64,000 bases of DNA from Pandoraea fibrosis. GTDB lineage: Bacteria; Pseudomonadota; Gammaproteobacteria; Burkholderiales; Burkholderiaceae. This document shows, piece by piece, positions 18,078 through 28,279 of the stretch (position 1 is the stretch's first letter; every line of letters begins with the position of its first letter). The position numbers and the translations under genes are program-made. The stretch spans positions 620,001 through 684,000 of the forward strand of contig NZ_CP047385.1 in assembly GCF_000807775.2 (NCBI RefSeq), read 5' to 3'. The notes beneath the pieces are model-generated. The model was given only the letters and a program-made list of their open reading frames with translations, did no database searches and was not told where the DNA came from.

Positions 18078-19880
18078 TCAGTGCGCCTTGCGGACCATGC
18101 CCGACGGCCGGCGCCATGCCTGCGTATAGCGCTCCACCACGATCTGAATGCCGTGATAGAGCAGGCACACGCCCATCGACGTGAGCACGACGAGTGTGGC
18201 CATGGCCGCAGCGGGACCGATGGAGCCGGTCTCGTCCATGTTGACGATGGCGACCGACGCCAGCGAGGTGTCGGCCGAGTACAGGAACACGACAGCCGAC
18301 ACCGTGGTCATGGCGTTCACGAACAGGTACCGGCTGATGTCGATGATCGACGGCAGGCAGATCGGCGCCGACACGCGCCAGAAGGTGCGATAGAAGGGCA
18401 CCTTCAGCGACGCCGACACGTACTCGAATTCCGGATCGATCTGCTTGAGTGCCGTGACTGCGGTGAGATGGCTCGACGAGTAGTAATGCACGACGTTGAC
18501 GATCACCAGAATGGCCAGCGTGCCGTACAGGCTGTGCAGCGGATTGGCTTCGGGGACAAAGAAGAAGATGTAGCCGAGCCCCAGCACGAGGCCGGGCACG
18601 CCCATCGGCAGCACAGCCATCATGCGGATGAAACCGCGCAGCCATGTCATGCCGCGTGTCTTCTCAAGCAGATAGGCGATGACGAAGATCGCCGCCGTGC
18701 CCCATACCGCACACCAGAACGCCATCTGGAGGCTGTTCACGTAGGAGTCGAACGCGCCGCTTTCGATAAGGCCGAAGCGATAGTGGCCGAGCGACAGGCT
18801 GAAGTTGTACGGCCAGAACTTCACGAACGAGGCGTACACGGCCATGCCGAGAATGGCGAGCATGATCGCGGCCATGCCCCAGCACAGCGTGGCCATCAGC
18901 CAGTCGAACCCGCGTGAGGGCTTCGGGACATACGGCACCGCGCGCGCCGAGAGCAGCGCCTGTTGCTTGCGTTGCACCACCGAGTCCACGAGGTAGGTGA
19001 TACCGACCGGCACGAGCAGCACGAGACCCACGACAGCGCCTTTCGAGAAGTCCTGCTGACCGATCACGAGCTTGTAGATGTCGGTGGCGAGCACGTTGAA
19101 GTCGCCGCCGATGACTTTCGGAATCCCGAAGTCGGAAATCGCATACGTGAAGACGATCATCGCGGCGCTGATCACACCATACTTCGCGCCCGGCAGCGTG
19201 ATGGTCAAGAAGCGTCGCAGCATGGGCGTGCCGAGGGCATCGGCAGCCTCGTAGAGCCGCGCGTCGGTGAGCGAGAGCGCGGTGATCAGAATCATCAGCG
19301 CGTGCGGGAACGTGGCGTTCACCAGCGACATCACAATGCCCAGCGGCCCGTAAATGTCCACGTCGCCCATGAACGGCCGCAGCAGCCCCTGATTGCCGAA
19401 CCAGAAGATGAACGAGATCGCGGGCAGCAGGGTGGGGCCGAGAATCGGAATGAGCGCGATGTTGCGCAACAGCGTCTTGCCGCGAATGCAACTGCGCGTG
19501 AGGGCATACGCGAAGATGAAGGCGAGCGGCACGGTAATGCACGTCGTCACCATCGAGATCCACACACTGTTCCAGATCGATCCTAACAACGCGGGCGAAT
19601 GGAAATACTCGCGAAAGTGTTGCAGACCGACGAAGTGCCCGTTGTTGTCCTGCACGCTCTTGATGAGAATCGCCGCCATCGGCGCGAGCAGGAAGAGAAC
19701 GCCGGCGGCGGCGGCCACGAGCAGCAATGCCTGCGCGAGGCGATCCGTCCAGTGAGAGGCGAGGCGCACCGGACGGATGGCCGACGGTGGCGGGCGGCCC
19801 GCTGCCGTATGCGCTGCCTGTGCCGTGGACGCCGCGTGAGCTTGCGGCGCGCTGATCGCGGTGGAGGGTAAGGAACTCAT
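18078..19880 (-). CDS. phnU: 2-Aminoethylphosphonate ABC transporter permease (double-domain, PhnU2 type)
   Basis: About 600 residues from the ATG at 19880, seven bases after the phnT stop; the longer open frame upstream overlaps phnT and is rejected. Two tandem binding-protein-dependent permease domains are visible, each with about six membrane segments: the first with EAADALGTPMLRRFLTITLP and the second with YVSASLKVPFYRTFWRVSAP, which are the EAA loops contacting the ATPase. A ~45-residue Ala/Pro-rich cytoplasmic N-terminus precedes the first segment. The single fused polypeptide replaces separate PhnU and PhnV subunits, as known for the FbpB-like permeases in Burkholderiales phosphonate clusters. 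It should form the inner-membrane channel with PhnT and PhnS. Confidence 0.9.
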   Translation of the reverse strand: MSSLPSTAISAPQAHAASTAQAAHTAAGRPPPSAIRPVRLASHWTDRLAQALLLVAAAAGVLFLLAPMAAILIKSVQDNNGHFVGLQHFREYFHSPALLGSIWNSVWISMVTTCITVPLAFIFAYALTRSCIRGKTLLRNIALIPILGPTLLPAISFIFWFGNQGLLRPFMGDVDIYGPLGIVMSLVNATFPHALMILITALSLTDARLYEAADALGTPMLRRFLTITLPGAKYGVISAAMIVFTYAISDFGIPKVIGGDFNVLATDIYKLVIGQQDFSKGAVVGLVLLVPVGITYLVDSVVQRKQQALLSARAVPYVPKPSRGFDWLMATLCWGMAAIMLAILGMAVYASFVKFWPYNFSLSLGHYRFGLIESGAFDSYVNSLQMAFWCAVWGTAAIFVIAYLLEKTRGMTWLRGFIRMMAVLPMGVPGLVLGLGYIFFFVPEANPLHSLYGTLAILVIVNVVHYYSSSHLTAVTALKQIDPEFEYVSASLKVPFYRTFWRVSAPICLPSIIDISRYLFVNAMTTVSAVVFLYSADTSLASVAIVNMDETGSIGPAAAMATLVVLTSMGVCLLYHGIQIVVERYTQAWRRPSGMVRKAH

Positions 19881-19887
19881 CGTGGCA

Positions 19888-20970
19888 TCACCCCTGACGG
19901 AAGACGCGTACGGCCGCGCTCGGCACGGCAAAACGCAGGGCGCTGCCCGTGGCCGGTCGCAGGGCCCGCATGTCTGCGGGCGAGAGGTCGGCATAGAGCG
20001 GGTGTTCGCACGCGTGCATGCGCAGCGTCACGCGGGAAAACGCGCCGAGAAACTCGATCTTCTCGACGGCGCCGTCGAAGACGTTCGCTTCATCGTCGAG
20101 GTCGTCGAGATCGCGCACGCGAACGTCCTCCGGTCGGAAGAAGACACGGATGTCTTCGCCGGTGCGACAACCGTTGAGCGTGCCGCAGGTCAGTTCGTAC
20201 TGCCCCACGCGCACGCGTCCGGCGTCGCCGAGCCGGGCGGGCAGGATGTTGGTCTTGCCGACGAAGTCCGCCACAAACGGGGTGGCGGGATGCTGATAGA
20301 TCTCGCCGGGGGTGCCGATCTGTTCGATCACGCCGTGGTTCATCACCACGATGCGATCGGCCATCGACAGCGCTTCTTCCTGATCGTGCGTGACGAGAAT
20401 CGTGGTGATGCCCAGACGCTGTTGCAACGCACGAATCTCGCTACGCAAACGTACACGCACGCGTGCGTCGAGCGCAGAGAGCGGTTCGTCCAGCAGCAGC
20501 AAGCCGGGCGATGTGGCCAGCGCCCGCGCAATGGCAATGCGCTGTTGCTGGCCGCCCGATAGCTGGCCGGGAAACTTCGCGCCGGCGTCGGGCAACCCGA
20601 CCATCTCCAGCAACTCCGCGACACGGGCGTCGCGCTCGGCGCGTGGCACGCGCCGGTTCGTCAGCCCGTAGGCCACGTTTTGCGCCACGCTCAGGTTGGG
20701 AAACAGCGCGTACGACTGAAACACGATGCCGTAGTCGCGCTGCATGGGCGGTAGCGTCGAAATGTCGCGGCCGTTCTGTGACAACGTGCCCTGCGTTTGC
20801 GCCTCCAGTCCGGCGATGACGCGCAGCAGCGTTGTTTTTCCGCAGCCCGAAGGACCGAGAAAACACAGCATTTCGCCGCGTCGCACGGTGAGATGAATGT
20901 CGTGCAGCACCACAGTGCTGTCGAAGCGTTTGTGGATGCCGGCGAGGCTCAGATACGTGTCGTCGCTCAT
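19888..20970 (-). CDS. phnT: 2-Aminoethylphosphonate ABC transporter ATPase PhnT
   Basis: 360 residues from the ATG at 20970, chosen because a full AGGAGGT Shine-Dalgarno precedes it; the open frame starts 29 codons earlier, overlapping phnS. Walker A is GPSGCGKTT (about residue 42), the Q-loop is [13 protein letters not shown], the signature is [15 protein letters not shown], Walker B is [12 protein letters not shown] and the switch His is in THDQEEAL. The C-terminal third is a TOBE-like domain (RPEDVRVRD). This is the PotA/FbpC-type importer ATPase pattern. It energises uptake of 2-aminoethylphosphonate with PhnU and PhnS. It lies 47 bases after phnS and 7 before phnU, so translation is probably linked. 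Confidence 0.93.
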   Translation of the reverse strand: MSDDTYLSLAGIHKRFDSTVVLHDIHLTVRRGEMLCFLGPSGCGKTTLLRVIAGLEAQTQGTLSQNGRDISTLPPMQRDYGIVFQSYALFPNLSVAQNVAYGLTNRRVPRAERDARVAELLEMVGLPDAGAKFPGQLSGGQQQRIAIARALATSPGLLLLDEPLSALDARVRVRLRSEIRALQQRLGITTILVTHDQEEALSMADRIVVMNHGVIEQIGTPGEIYQHPATPFVADFVGKTNILPARLGDAGRVRVGQYELTCGTLNGCRTGEDIRVFFRPEDVRVRDLDDLDDEANVFDGAVEKIEFLGAFSRVTLRMHACEHPLYADLSPADMRALRPATGSALRFAVPSAAVRVFRQG

Positions 20971-21017
20971 TCGGGGGACCTCCTGCGGGTTCGCGTTGTC
21001 CGGTGGGCCGGGAGACG

Positions 21018-22058
21018 TTACTTCTTCTCCGACTTGGCGCCGTAGCGCTTCTGCCATTCCGCGAGCACCGATTCACGGCTCTTCGCGATTTCCGTGAAAT
21101 CGTTCTTCACGAGCATGTCGGGATAGTTGGCGGGAATCGTGTCGAACTTCTTCGCCACGCCCGGATACGCCACGATGGCCCAGTCCTTCGCGTACATCTC
21201 GTTCGCTTCCTTGCTGGCGAGCCAGTCCATGTAGCGCTTGGCGGCGTCGAGTTTCTTGGTCGTCTTCACGATGCCCGCGGCCTCGATGTCGTAGCCCAGG
21301 CCTTCCTTCGGAAATACGAGTTCGATGGGTGCGCCTGCGGCCTTCGTGCGATGCGCGTTGAATTCGAACGAGATGCCGATGGGGTATTCCCCCGCGCCGG
21401 CGTCGCGGCACGGCTTCGAGCCCGAGTGCGTGTACTTGACGATGTTCTTGTCGAGCGCGTCCATGTACTTCCAGCCGCCTTCCTTGCCGAACATCTGGAG
21501 CCAGGCGGTCACGTCGAGAAAGCCCGTACCGGAAGTGGCCGGATTGGGCATCACGATCATGCCTTTGTAGATCGGCTTGGCCAGGTCTTCCCACGACGTT
21601 GGCTTGGGCAGATTGCGCTTGGCGGCTTCCACCGTGTTGAAGCAGACCGTGGCGCCCCACACGTCCAGACCGACCCACGACGGCGGGTTGGCTTTGTCGC
21701 TGTAAGCGCGCGTGAGCTGATCGAAGCCCTTGGGCGCGTAAGGCGTGAGCAGACCTTCCTGCTTGATCAGTTCGAGACTCGACGCCGCGAGCCCGGCGAT
21801 CACATCGGCCTGCGGGTTGGCCTTCTCCGCGAGCACCTTCGCCGTTACCACCCCCGTGGAGTCGCGCACGTACTTGATTTCAATGTCGGGGTTCGCTTTC
21901 TGGAACGCCTCCGCATACGGACGCATGACTTCGACTTCCCACGCCGTATAGACAGTCAGCGTGGTCTTGGCGAGCGCGTGGCCGGCCTGGGCCGCGCAGA
22001 CGAGTCCGGCGGCGAGAGCAGCGGCAGCACGCATGGCACGGCGCAATGATTGGTTCAT
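21018..22058 (-). CDS. phnS: Periplasmic 2-aminoethylphosphonate-binding protein PhnS
   Basis: 346 residues with a classical Sec signal peptide (twin Arg followed by an Ala-rich core, cleavage probably after GHALA near residue 30). The mature protein is a type-2 periplasmic binding fold like iron and spermidine binding proteins (TLTVYTAWEVEVMRPYAEAF, VMPNPATSGTGFLDVTAWLQ). It captures 2-aminoethylphosphonate in the periplasm for PhnTU. A GGAG Shine-Dalgarno precedes the ATG. As first gene of the leftward transporter-transaminase run it is transcribed from the AT-rich region shared with phnR. Confidence 0.92.
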   Translation of the reverse strand: MNQSLRRAMRAAAALAAGLVCAAQAGHALAKTTLTVYTAWEVEVMRPYAEAFQKANPDIEIKYVRDSTGVVTAKVLAEKANPQADVIAGLAASSLELIKQEGLLTPYAPKGFDQLTRAYSDKANPPSWVGLDVWGATVCFNTVEAAKRNLPKPTSWEDLAKPIYKGMIVMPNPATSGTGFLDVTAWLQMFGKEGGWKYMDALDKNIVKYTHSGSKPCRDAGAGEYPIGISFEFNAHRTKAAGAPIELVFPKEGLGYDIEAAGIVKTTKKLDAAKRYMDWLASKEANEMYAKDWAIVAYPGVAKKFDTIPANYPDMLVKNDFTEIAKSRESVLAEWQKRYGAKSEKK

Positions 22059-22458
22059 GGATGGCTCCTGTGGGTCGCGATTCCAGGTCGCGTAAGTGAG
22101 TGCGGCAAACGCCCTCTATGAGGCGATGTGTTGCATATTATTGGCAATTTATGTCTTTTTCTTGAAACCCTTGGCCTTTGTCATCTGCTCGTCAAATACC
22201 TCCAATAGTATGGAAATCATTGATTCAGATAGGGTTTTGTCGCTGCCTGCCCCCATTCAACCCGACGATGTTGCAAAATTTGCCTGCGATGTCGGATGTG
22301 ATTTGTTGACAATCTACAAACTGCTGTGCTTGAATGTCAAGCAACAAAAATAATCACGTAACGCCACAAATCGCCAAACGTACCTGTGGAAGCGGTTTGG
22401 CCTTCTGGCGGATGGCGTTGCGCGATAGCGTCAGTGTTCAGAGATAAGGAAGACCGGT
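22059..22458. promoter_or_regulatory. AT-rich divergent control region between phnS and phnR
   Basis: 400 bases, clearly more AT-rich than the surroundings. It holds GCAAAATTTGC (22273-22283), a perfect 5+1+5 palindrome, and TTGTTGACAA (22303-22312), a 4+2+4 palindrome. The latter overlaps a good -35 TTGACA (22306-22311); a weak -10 TTGAAT (22330-22335) follows at 18 bases, pointing to phnR. CTTGAATGTCAAG (22329-22341) is a third dyad. TTGTCAT-4-TCGTCAA at 22178-22195 resembles a degenerate Pho box. These are candidate PhnR and PhoB sites (inference). The 85-codon ORF here is not believed. Confidence 0.5.
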
Positions 22459-23175
22459 ATGACCCCGAAGCCCACGTCGCCTACGGCAATTGAACTGTTG
22501 CAGAGTCAGTCGCTCACCACGCTCGTCCAGCACGAGATCGAGCGCCAGATCATGGCGGGCACGCTCACGCCCGGCACCAAGCTCAACGAGATCGAGGTGG
22601 CTGGCCGTCTGGGCGTGTCGCGCGGTCCGGTGCGAGAGGCGTTTCGTGCACTGGAAGAGGCGGGGTTGTTGCGCACCGAGAAGAATCGCGGGGTGTTCGT
22701 GCGGGTCATTTCGCTGGAAGAGGCGGAAGAGATTTACACGCTGCGTGGCGTGCTCGACGAATACGTGGGCCGAGCGCTGGCCGAGACGATCACCTCCGAG
22801 CAGCTCACCCGGTTGCGCGAAGCCGTCGAAGCGATGCATCGCGCGGTGGAGTCGGGGGACAGCGAGGGGTATTACCAGTTGAACGTGTCGTTTCACGATT
22901 CGCTCGTCGAGATGGTCGGCAACCGCAAGTTGCTCGAGACCTACCGCCGGCTGGTCAAGGAATTGAGCCTGTTCCGTCACGAAGCGTTGACGGGCGATAC
23001 CACCGCGCCGCCGAAGTCGGAGCGCGAGCACCGCGACATCGTGAGTGCGATTGCCTCGCGCGACCCCGAGCGCGCCGCGCAGGTTACGCGCGAGCATCTG
23101 GCGCGTGGCCGGGCCCGCATTCGTGAGGCGCTCGCGCGCGCACCGGGTGCCCCGGCGCAGGCGAAGGCCGGCTGA
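22459..23175 (+). CDS. phnR: GntR-family (FadR/FCD) phosphonate utilisation regulator PhnR
   Basis: 238 residues. The N-terminal winged helix-turn-helix (QHEIERQIMAGTLTPGTKLN and EVAGRLGVSRGPVREAFRAL, residues about 25-80) is followed by the FCD effector domain with its metal-binding pattern (D in LDEYVG, H in NVSFHDSLVEM, H in SEREHRDI, H in VTREHLARGR). An AAGGA Shine-Dalgarno lies before the ATG. It sits between the transporter/phnW run and phnA-phnY and is the obvious local regulator; the FCD ligand is presumably a phosphonate or pathway intermediate (inference). Confidence 0.88.
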   Translation: MTPKPTSPTAIELLQSQSLTTLVQHEIERQIMAGTLTPGTKLNEIEVAGRLGVSRGPVREAFRALEEAGLLRTEKNRGVFVRVISLEEAEEIYTLRGVLDEYVGRALAETITSEQLTRLREAVEAMHRAVESGDSEGYYQLNVSFHDSLVEMVGNRKLLETYRRLVKELSLFRHEALTGDTTAPPKSEREHRDIVSAIASRDPERAAQVTREHLARGRARIREALARAPGAPAQAKAG

Positions 23176-23196
23176 GCGCCGGTCGAAGGTCAGTGA

Positions 23197-24546
<1,350 letters not shown>

Positions 24547-24648
24547 TGCCTTGCCGCCAAGATTTGCAATGAGAACCAACGGCGCGCAAACCCCAGAACG
24601 TTTGCGTCGCCGGGCCCCTGTCCGGTTGGATATGCTGTGGAGAACCCC

Positions 24649-26103
24649 ATGAACGCGCCGCACAAGCTGCACCCCGAATTCCGCGCCGAAGCGCTTCGCA
24701 TCGGTGGCGAAAAAGTGACCCGCGAACGGATCATCGAAGTCTTCAACCCGTACTCGGGCGATTTGGTCGGCACCGTGCCGAAAGCCTCGCTCGACGATGT
24801 GCGCCGCGCGTTCTCGATCGCGAAGCAGTACCGCTCGACGCTCACCCGTTTCGAGCGGGCCAACATTCTCGACAAGGCCGCCGCGTTGCTGCGCGAGCGT
24901 ACCGCCGAGGCCGCCGCGATCATCACGATGGAGTCGGGGCTGTGCAAGAAAGACGCCGTCTACGAAATCGGACGCGTTGCCGACGTGCTCGGTTTCGCCG
25001 CTGGCGAGGCGCTCAAGGACGACGGGCAGGCCTTCTCCTGCGACCTCACGCCGCACGGCAAAAAGCGCCGCGTGGTCACGCAGCGCGAGCCGCTGCTGGG
25101 GGCGATCTCGGCTATCACGCCGTTCAATCATCCGATGAATCAGGTGGCGCACAAGGTCGCGCCGTCGATTGCGACCAACAACCGGATGGTCCTCAAGCCG
25201 TCGGAGAAGGTGCCGCTGTCGGCGTTCTATCTGGCCGACACGCTGTATGAAGCCGGTCTGCCGCCGGAGATGCTCCAGGTCATCACGGGCGATCCGATGG
25301 AGATCGCCGACGAGATGATCACGAACGAGAACATCGACATGATCACGTTCACCGGCGGCGTATCGATCGGCAAGTACATCGCGTCCAAGGCGGGCTATCG
25401 TCGCATCGTGCTGGAACTGGGGGGCAACGATCCGCTGATCGTGATGGAGGACGCCGACCTCGATCGCGCCACCGATCTCGCGGTGCAGGGGTCGTACAAG
25501 AATTCGGGGCAGCGTTGCACGGCGGTCAAGCGCATGCTCGTGCATCGCGACATCGCGGCACAGTTCACCGAATTAGTCGTGGAGAAGACCCGCGCGTGGA
25601 AGTACGGCGATCCGGCCGATGGCGCGAACGATATGGGCACGGTCATCGACGAAGCGGCGGCGCGTCTGTTCGAAGCTCGCGTGAACGAGGCGGTATCGCA
25701 GGGGGCGCGGTTGCTCGTGGGTAACAAGCGCGAGGGCGCGCTGTACTCGCCGACCGTCATCGATCGTGTCGATCCGAAGATGACGGTGGTGCGTGAAGAG
25801 ACGTTCGGGCCGGTCTCGCCGATTCTCACGTTCGGCAGCATCGATGAAGCCATTGCCATGTCGAACGGCACGGCATTCGGGCTGTCATCTGGCGTGTGCA
25901 CGAACCGCCTCGACTATGTCACGCGCTTCACCAACGAACTTCAGGTGGGGACGGTCAACGTCTGGGAGGTGCCGGGCTATCGCATCGAACTGACACCGTT
26001 CGGTGGCATCAAGGATTCCGGCCTCGGCTACAAGGAGGGGGTGCAGGAAGCGATGAAGAGCTTCACCAACACCAAAACCTTTACGCTGCCGTGGGGAATC
26101 TGA
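24649..26103 (+). CDS. phnY: Phosphonoacetaldehyde dehydrogenase PhnY
   Basis: 484 residues from the ATG at 24649, preceded by GGAG; a GTG four codons upstream is less likely. It is an NAD(P)-dependent aldehyde dehydrogenase: ITFTGGVSIGKYIA for cofactor, VLELGGNDPLIV with the general-base Glu, and catalytic Cys in NSGQRCTAVKRM (about residue 290). The N-terminus and SACG-free substrate pocket resemble the phosphonate-operon family. It oxidises phosphonoacetaldehyde, the PhnW product, to phosphonoacetate for PhnA. About 100 bases separate it from phnA, so the two are likely cotranscribed. A large inverted repeat follows the stop. Confidence 0.92.
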   Translation: MNAPHKLHPEFRAEALRIGGEKVTRERIIEVFNPYSGDLVGTVPKASLDDVRRAFSIAKQYRSTLTRFERANILDKAAALLRERTAEAAAIITMESGLCKKDAVYEIGRVADVLGFAAGEALKDDGQAFSCDLTPHGKKRRVVTQREPLLGAISAITPFNHPMNQVAHKVAPSIATNNRMVLKPSEKVPLSAFYLADTLYEAGLPPEMLQVITGDPMEIADEMITNENIDMITFTGGVSIGKYIASKAGYRRIVLELGGNDPLIVMEDADLDRATDLAVQGSYKNSGQRCTAVKRMLVHRDIAAQFTELVVEKTRAWKYGDPADGANDMGTVIDEAAARLFEARVNEAVSQGARLLVGNKREGALYSPTVIDRVDPKMTVVREETFGPVSPILTFGSIDEAIAMSNGTAFGLSSGVCTNRLDYVTRFTNELQVGTVNVWEVPGYRIELTPFGGIKDSGLGYKEGVQEAMKSFTNTKTFTLPWGI

Positions 26104-26146
26104 GCCTGATCGCGGCCTGAAAACTGAGCCGGATTTCAGGATGTGA

Positions 26147-26218
26147 AAGGGGGGCAGGGACAACACAACGGGCGGAAAGTCGGTGCGACAGCGACCCTCG
26201 ACCCACCCTGTCCCCCTT
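26147..26218 (+). terminator. Long-stem hairpin after phnY
   Basis: AAGGGGGGCAGGG (26147-26159) pairs with CCCTGTCCCCCTT (26206-26218), 13 bp with one G-U pair. The ~46-base loop has an internal GTCG/CGAC stem. No T-run follows, so it may be a Rho-assisted terminator or a structured 3' end. Confidence 0.4.
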
Positions 26219-26253
26219 ACGCAACAAGGCTTAGCAGAACCAGAGCAAAAATT

Positions 26254-26271
26254 GTGACAAATTGATGACAC
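26254..26271 (-). promoter_or_regulatory. Candidate Pho box (reverse orientation)
   Basis: GTGACAA-ATTG-ATGACAC. Read on the - strand it is GTGTCAT-CAAT-TTGTCAC, which fits the PhoB consensus CTGTCAT-4-CTGTCAY at 12 of 14 half-site positions with the correct 11-base period. It lies in an AT-rich patch about 190 bases before the Na/Pi cotransporter gene. Its orientation is opposite to that gene, which lowers confidence. Confidence 0.45.
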
Positions 26272-26461
26272 GATTGTTGCGCTGGTCGTTTTGGTGTACG
26301 GTGTATCGATTGGGGATACGCATGACGCGTGAACTTCATACGCATCCCGACGCCAGTGTTGGACTGACGCGGGATGCCGGTTTGGCAAACCAGTGGACGC
26401 GTCATGTTGGCGGCGCGAGGCGCTGCCTGTCCCGTCGACAAAAAGATCACGGAACACTGGC

Positions 26462-28279
26462 ATGCTGACACTGCTCAACCTACTTTCCGGCGTGGCGATG
26501 CTGATCTGGGGTACGCACATCGTGCGTACCGGGGTCCTGCGCGTCTACGGTGCCGACCTGCGGCGCATTCTGTCGCACAGCATTTCGAATCGCTTTCTCG
26601 CGTTTGCAGCGGGCGTGCTCGTCACGGGCCTCGTGCAGAGCAGCAACGCGACGGCACTCATCGTCTCCTCATTCGGCGCTCAGGGGTTGATCGCGCTGGC
26701 CCCCGCACTGTCGATCATGCTCGGGGCAGACGTCGGTACGGCGCTCATGGCGCGGATCCTGACGTTCGACCTGCACTGGCTCTCGCCGCTGCTGATCTTC
26801 TTCGGCGTCATCTTCTTCCTGTCACGCAAACAGACCCGCGCCGGCCAGCTTGGCCGCGTATCGATCGGGCTGGGCCTGATCATTCTGGCGTTGCAACTGA
26901 TCGTGGGCGCGACCACGCCGATGACCGAAGCGGCGGGCGTGAAGGTGCTGTTCGGTTCGCTGACCGGCGACGTGATGCTCGACACACTGATCGGCGCGCT
27001 CTTCGCCATGGTGTCGTATTCGAGCCTGGCGGCGGTGCTGCTGACGGCGACGCTCGCGTCCTCGGGCGTGATTTCGCTCAAGGTGGCGCTGTGCCTCGTG
27101 ATCGGCGCGAATCTGGGCAGCGGCATGCTCGCGATGCTGACCTCGGCCGGACAGAATGCGGCAGGGCGTCGTGTCGTTTTCGGCAGTCTCATCTTCAAGC
27201 TGATCGGCTGCCTGCTCGTGCTGCCGTTCGTCGACTATGCACCGATGCTGGTGAGCTGGCTCTCGGACGCCCCTGCGCAAGCCGTCGTCAATTTCCATGT
27301 GCTTTACAACCTGGTGCGTTGCGTGGTGTTCCTGGCGTTCACCGAGCCGATGGCACGTCTGTGCGTTCGCCTGCTTGCGGAAAAGCCGGAGGCGGATGGG
27401 GTGACGCGCGCCCGCCATCTGGACGAGAGTGCGCTGGAGATGCCATCGGTTGCACTAGCCAACGCAACGCGCGAAACGTTGCGCATGGGCGACATCGTCG
27501 AGCAGATGCTCAACGGATTGCTCGATGTCATTCGCAGCAACGATGTGGCGCGGGCGCGCGAGACGCGCCGGATGGATGACGACGTCGACCATCTCTACAC
27601 GGCGGTCAAGATGTACCTGACGCGCGTGTCGCGCGAGAACCTGAGCGAGCAGGACAGCCGCCGCTGGACGGACATCATTTCGCTCACGATCAATCTGGAG
27701 CATGCGGGCGACATCATCGAGCGCATGGTGACGGAGGTCGAGGAGAAGAAGATTTCGCACAAGCTGTCGTTCTCCGAGGCCGGGTTGCAGGAGATCTGCG
27801 ACATGCACGCGCGTCTGGTGACGAATCTGCAACTGGGCCTGTCTGTGTTTCTGAACACGGACCTGAAGAGTGCCCAGCGGCTGATGGCCGAGAAGGAAAG
27901 CTTCCGCGATCTGGAACGCGCTTATTCGTACACGCACCTGAATCGTCTGGCGGGTCAGTCGGTGCAGAGTATCGAGACGAGTTCGCTGCATCTGGACATC
28001 ATCAGCGACATGAAGCGTCTGAACTCGCTGTTCTGCTCGACGGCGTACCCGGTGCTCGACGACGCAGGCGCGCTGCGCAAGAGCCGCATGCGAGACAAGC
28101 CGAAGGACGGCAAGGACGCCAAGGACGTGAAGGATATCAAGACGCCGAAGGAATCGAAGGTGTCGAAGCTGGCGGCGCTTGCCGAGGTCGCGACGGCCGC
28201 TGCCCCAAGTTCTCGCGACGACAACGAGAGTTCACACGATGGCCCTGAGCCTGCCGGACATCCGCACCCTGTTCGATAA
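26462..28279 (+). CDS. Na+/phosphate cotransporter with C-terminal PhoU-like domain
   Basis: 605 residues from the ATG at 26462 (MLTLLNLLSGVAML); the longer frame to 26393 is not family-like. Two inverted NaPi-II repeats in the membrane part: LVQSSNATALIVSSFGAQGL then GADVGTALMARIL, and SYSSLAAVLLTATLASSG then GANLGSGMLAML. The QSS motif of the first repeat is intact. After about ten membrane segments, a helical PhoU-like region runs from about residue 345 to 530. The last 80 residues are Lys/Asp-rich (KDGKDAKDVKDIK) and probably disordered. It imports phosphate with sodium; location downstream of phnR-phnA-phnY suggests phosphorus supply genes kept together. The HD oxygenase gene overlaps its end. 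Confidence 0.88.
   Translation: MLTLLNLLSGVAMLIWGTHIVRTGVLRVYGADLRRILSHSISNRFLAFAAGVLVTGLVQSSNATALIVSSFGAQGLIALAPALSIMLGADVGTALMARILTFDLHWLSPLLIFFGVIFFLSRKQTRAGQLGRVSIGLGLIILALQLIVGATTPMTEAAGVKVLFGSLTGDVMLDTLIGALFAMVSYSSLAAVLLTATLASSGVISLKVALCLVIGANLGSGMLAMLTSAGQNAAGRRVVFGSLIFKLIGCLLVLPFVDYAPMLVSWLSDAPAQAVVNFHVLYNLVRCVVFLAFTEPMARLCVRLLAEKPEADGVTRARHLDESALEMPSVALANATRETLRMGDIVEQMLNGLLDVIRSNDVARARETRRMDDDVDHLYTAVKMYLTRVSRENLSEQDSRRWTDIISLTINLEHAGDIIERMVTEVEEKKISHKLSFSEAGLQEICDMHARLVTNLQLGLSVFLNTDLKSAQRLMAEKESFRDLERAYSYTHLNRLAGQSVQSIETSSLHLDIISDMKRLNSLFCSTAYPVLDDAGALRKSRMRDKPKDGKDAKDVKDIKTPKESKVSKLAALAEVATAAAPSSRDDNESSHDGPEPAGHPHPVR

Noticed and set aside
22096..22353. 85-codon ORF in the phnS-phnR spacer
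   Set aside because: Covers the candidate promoters and palindromes, lacks a ribosome site, AT-driven composition.
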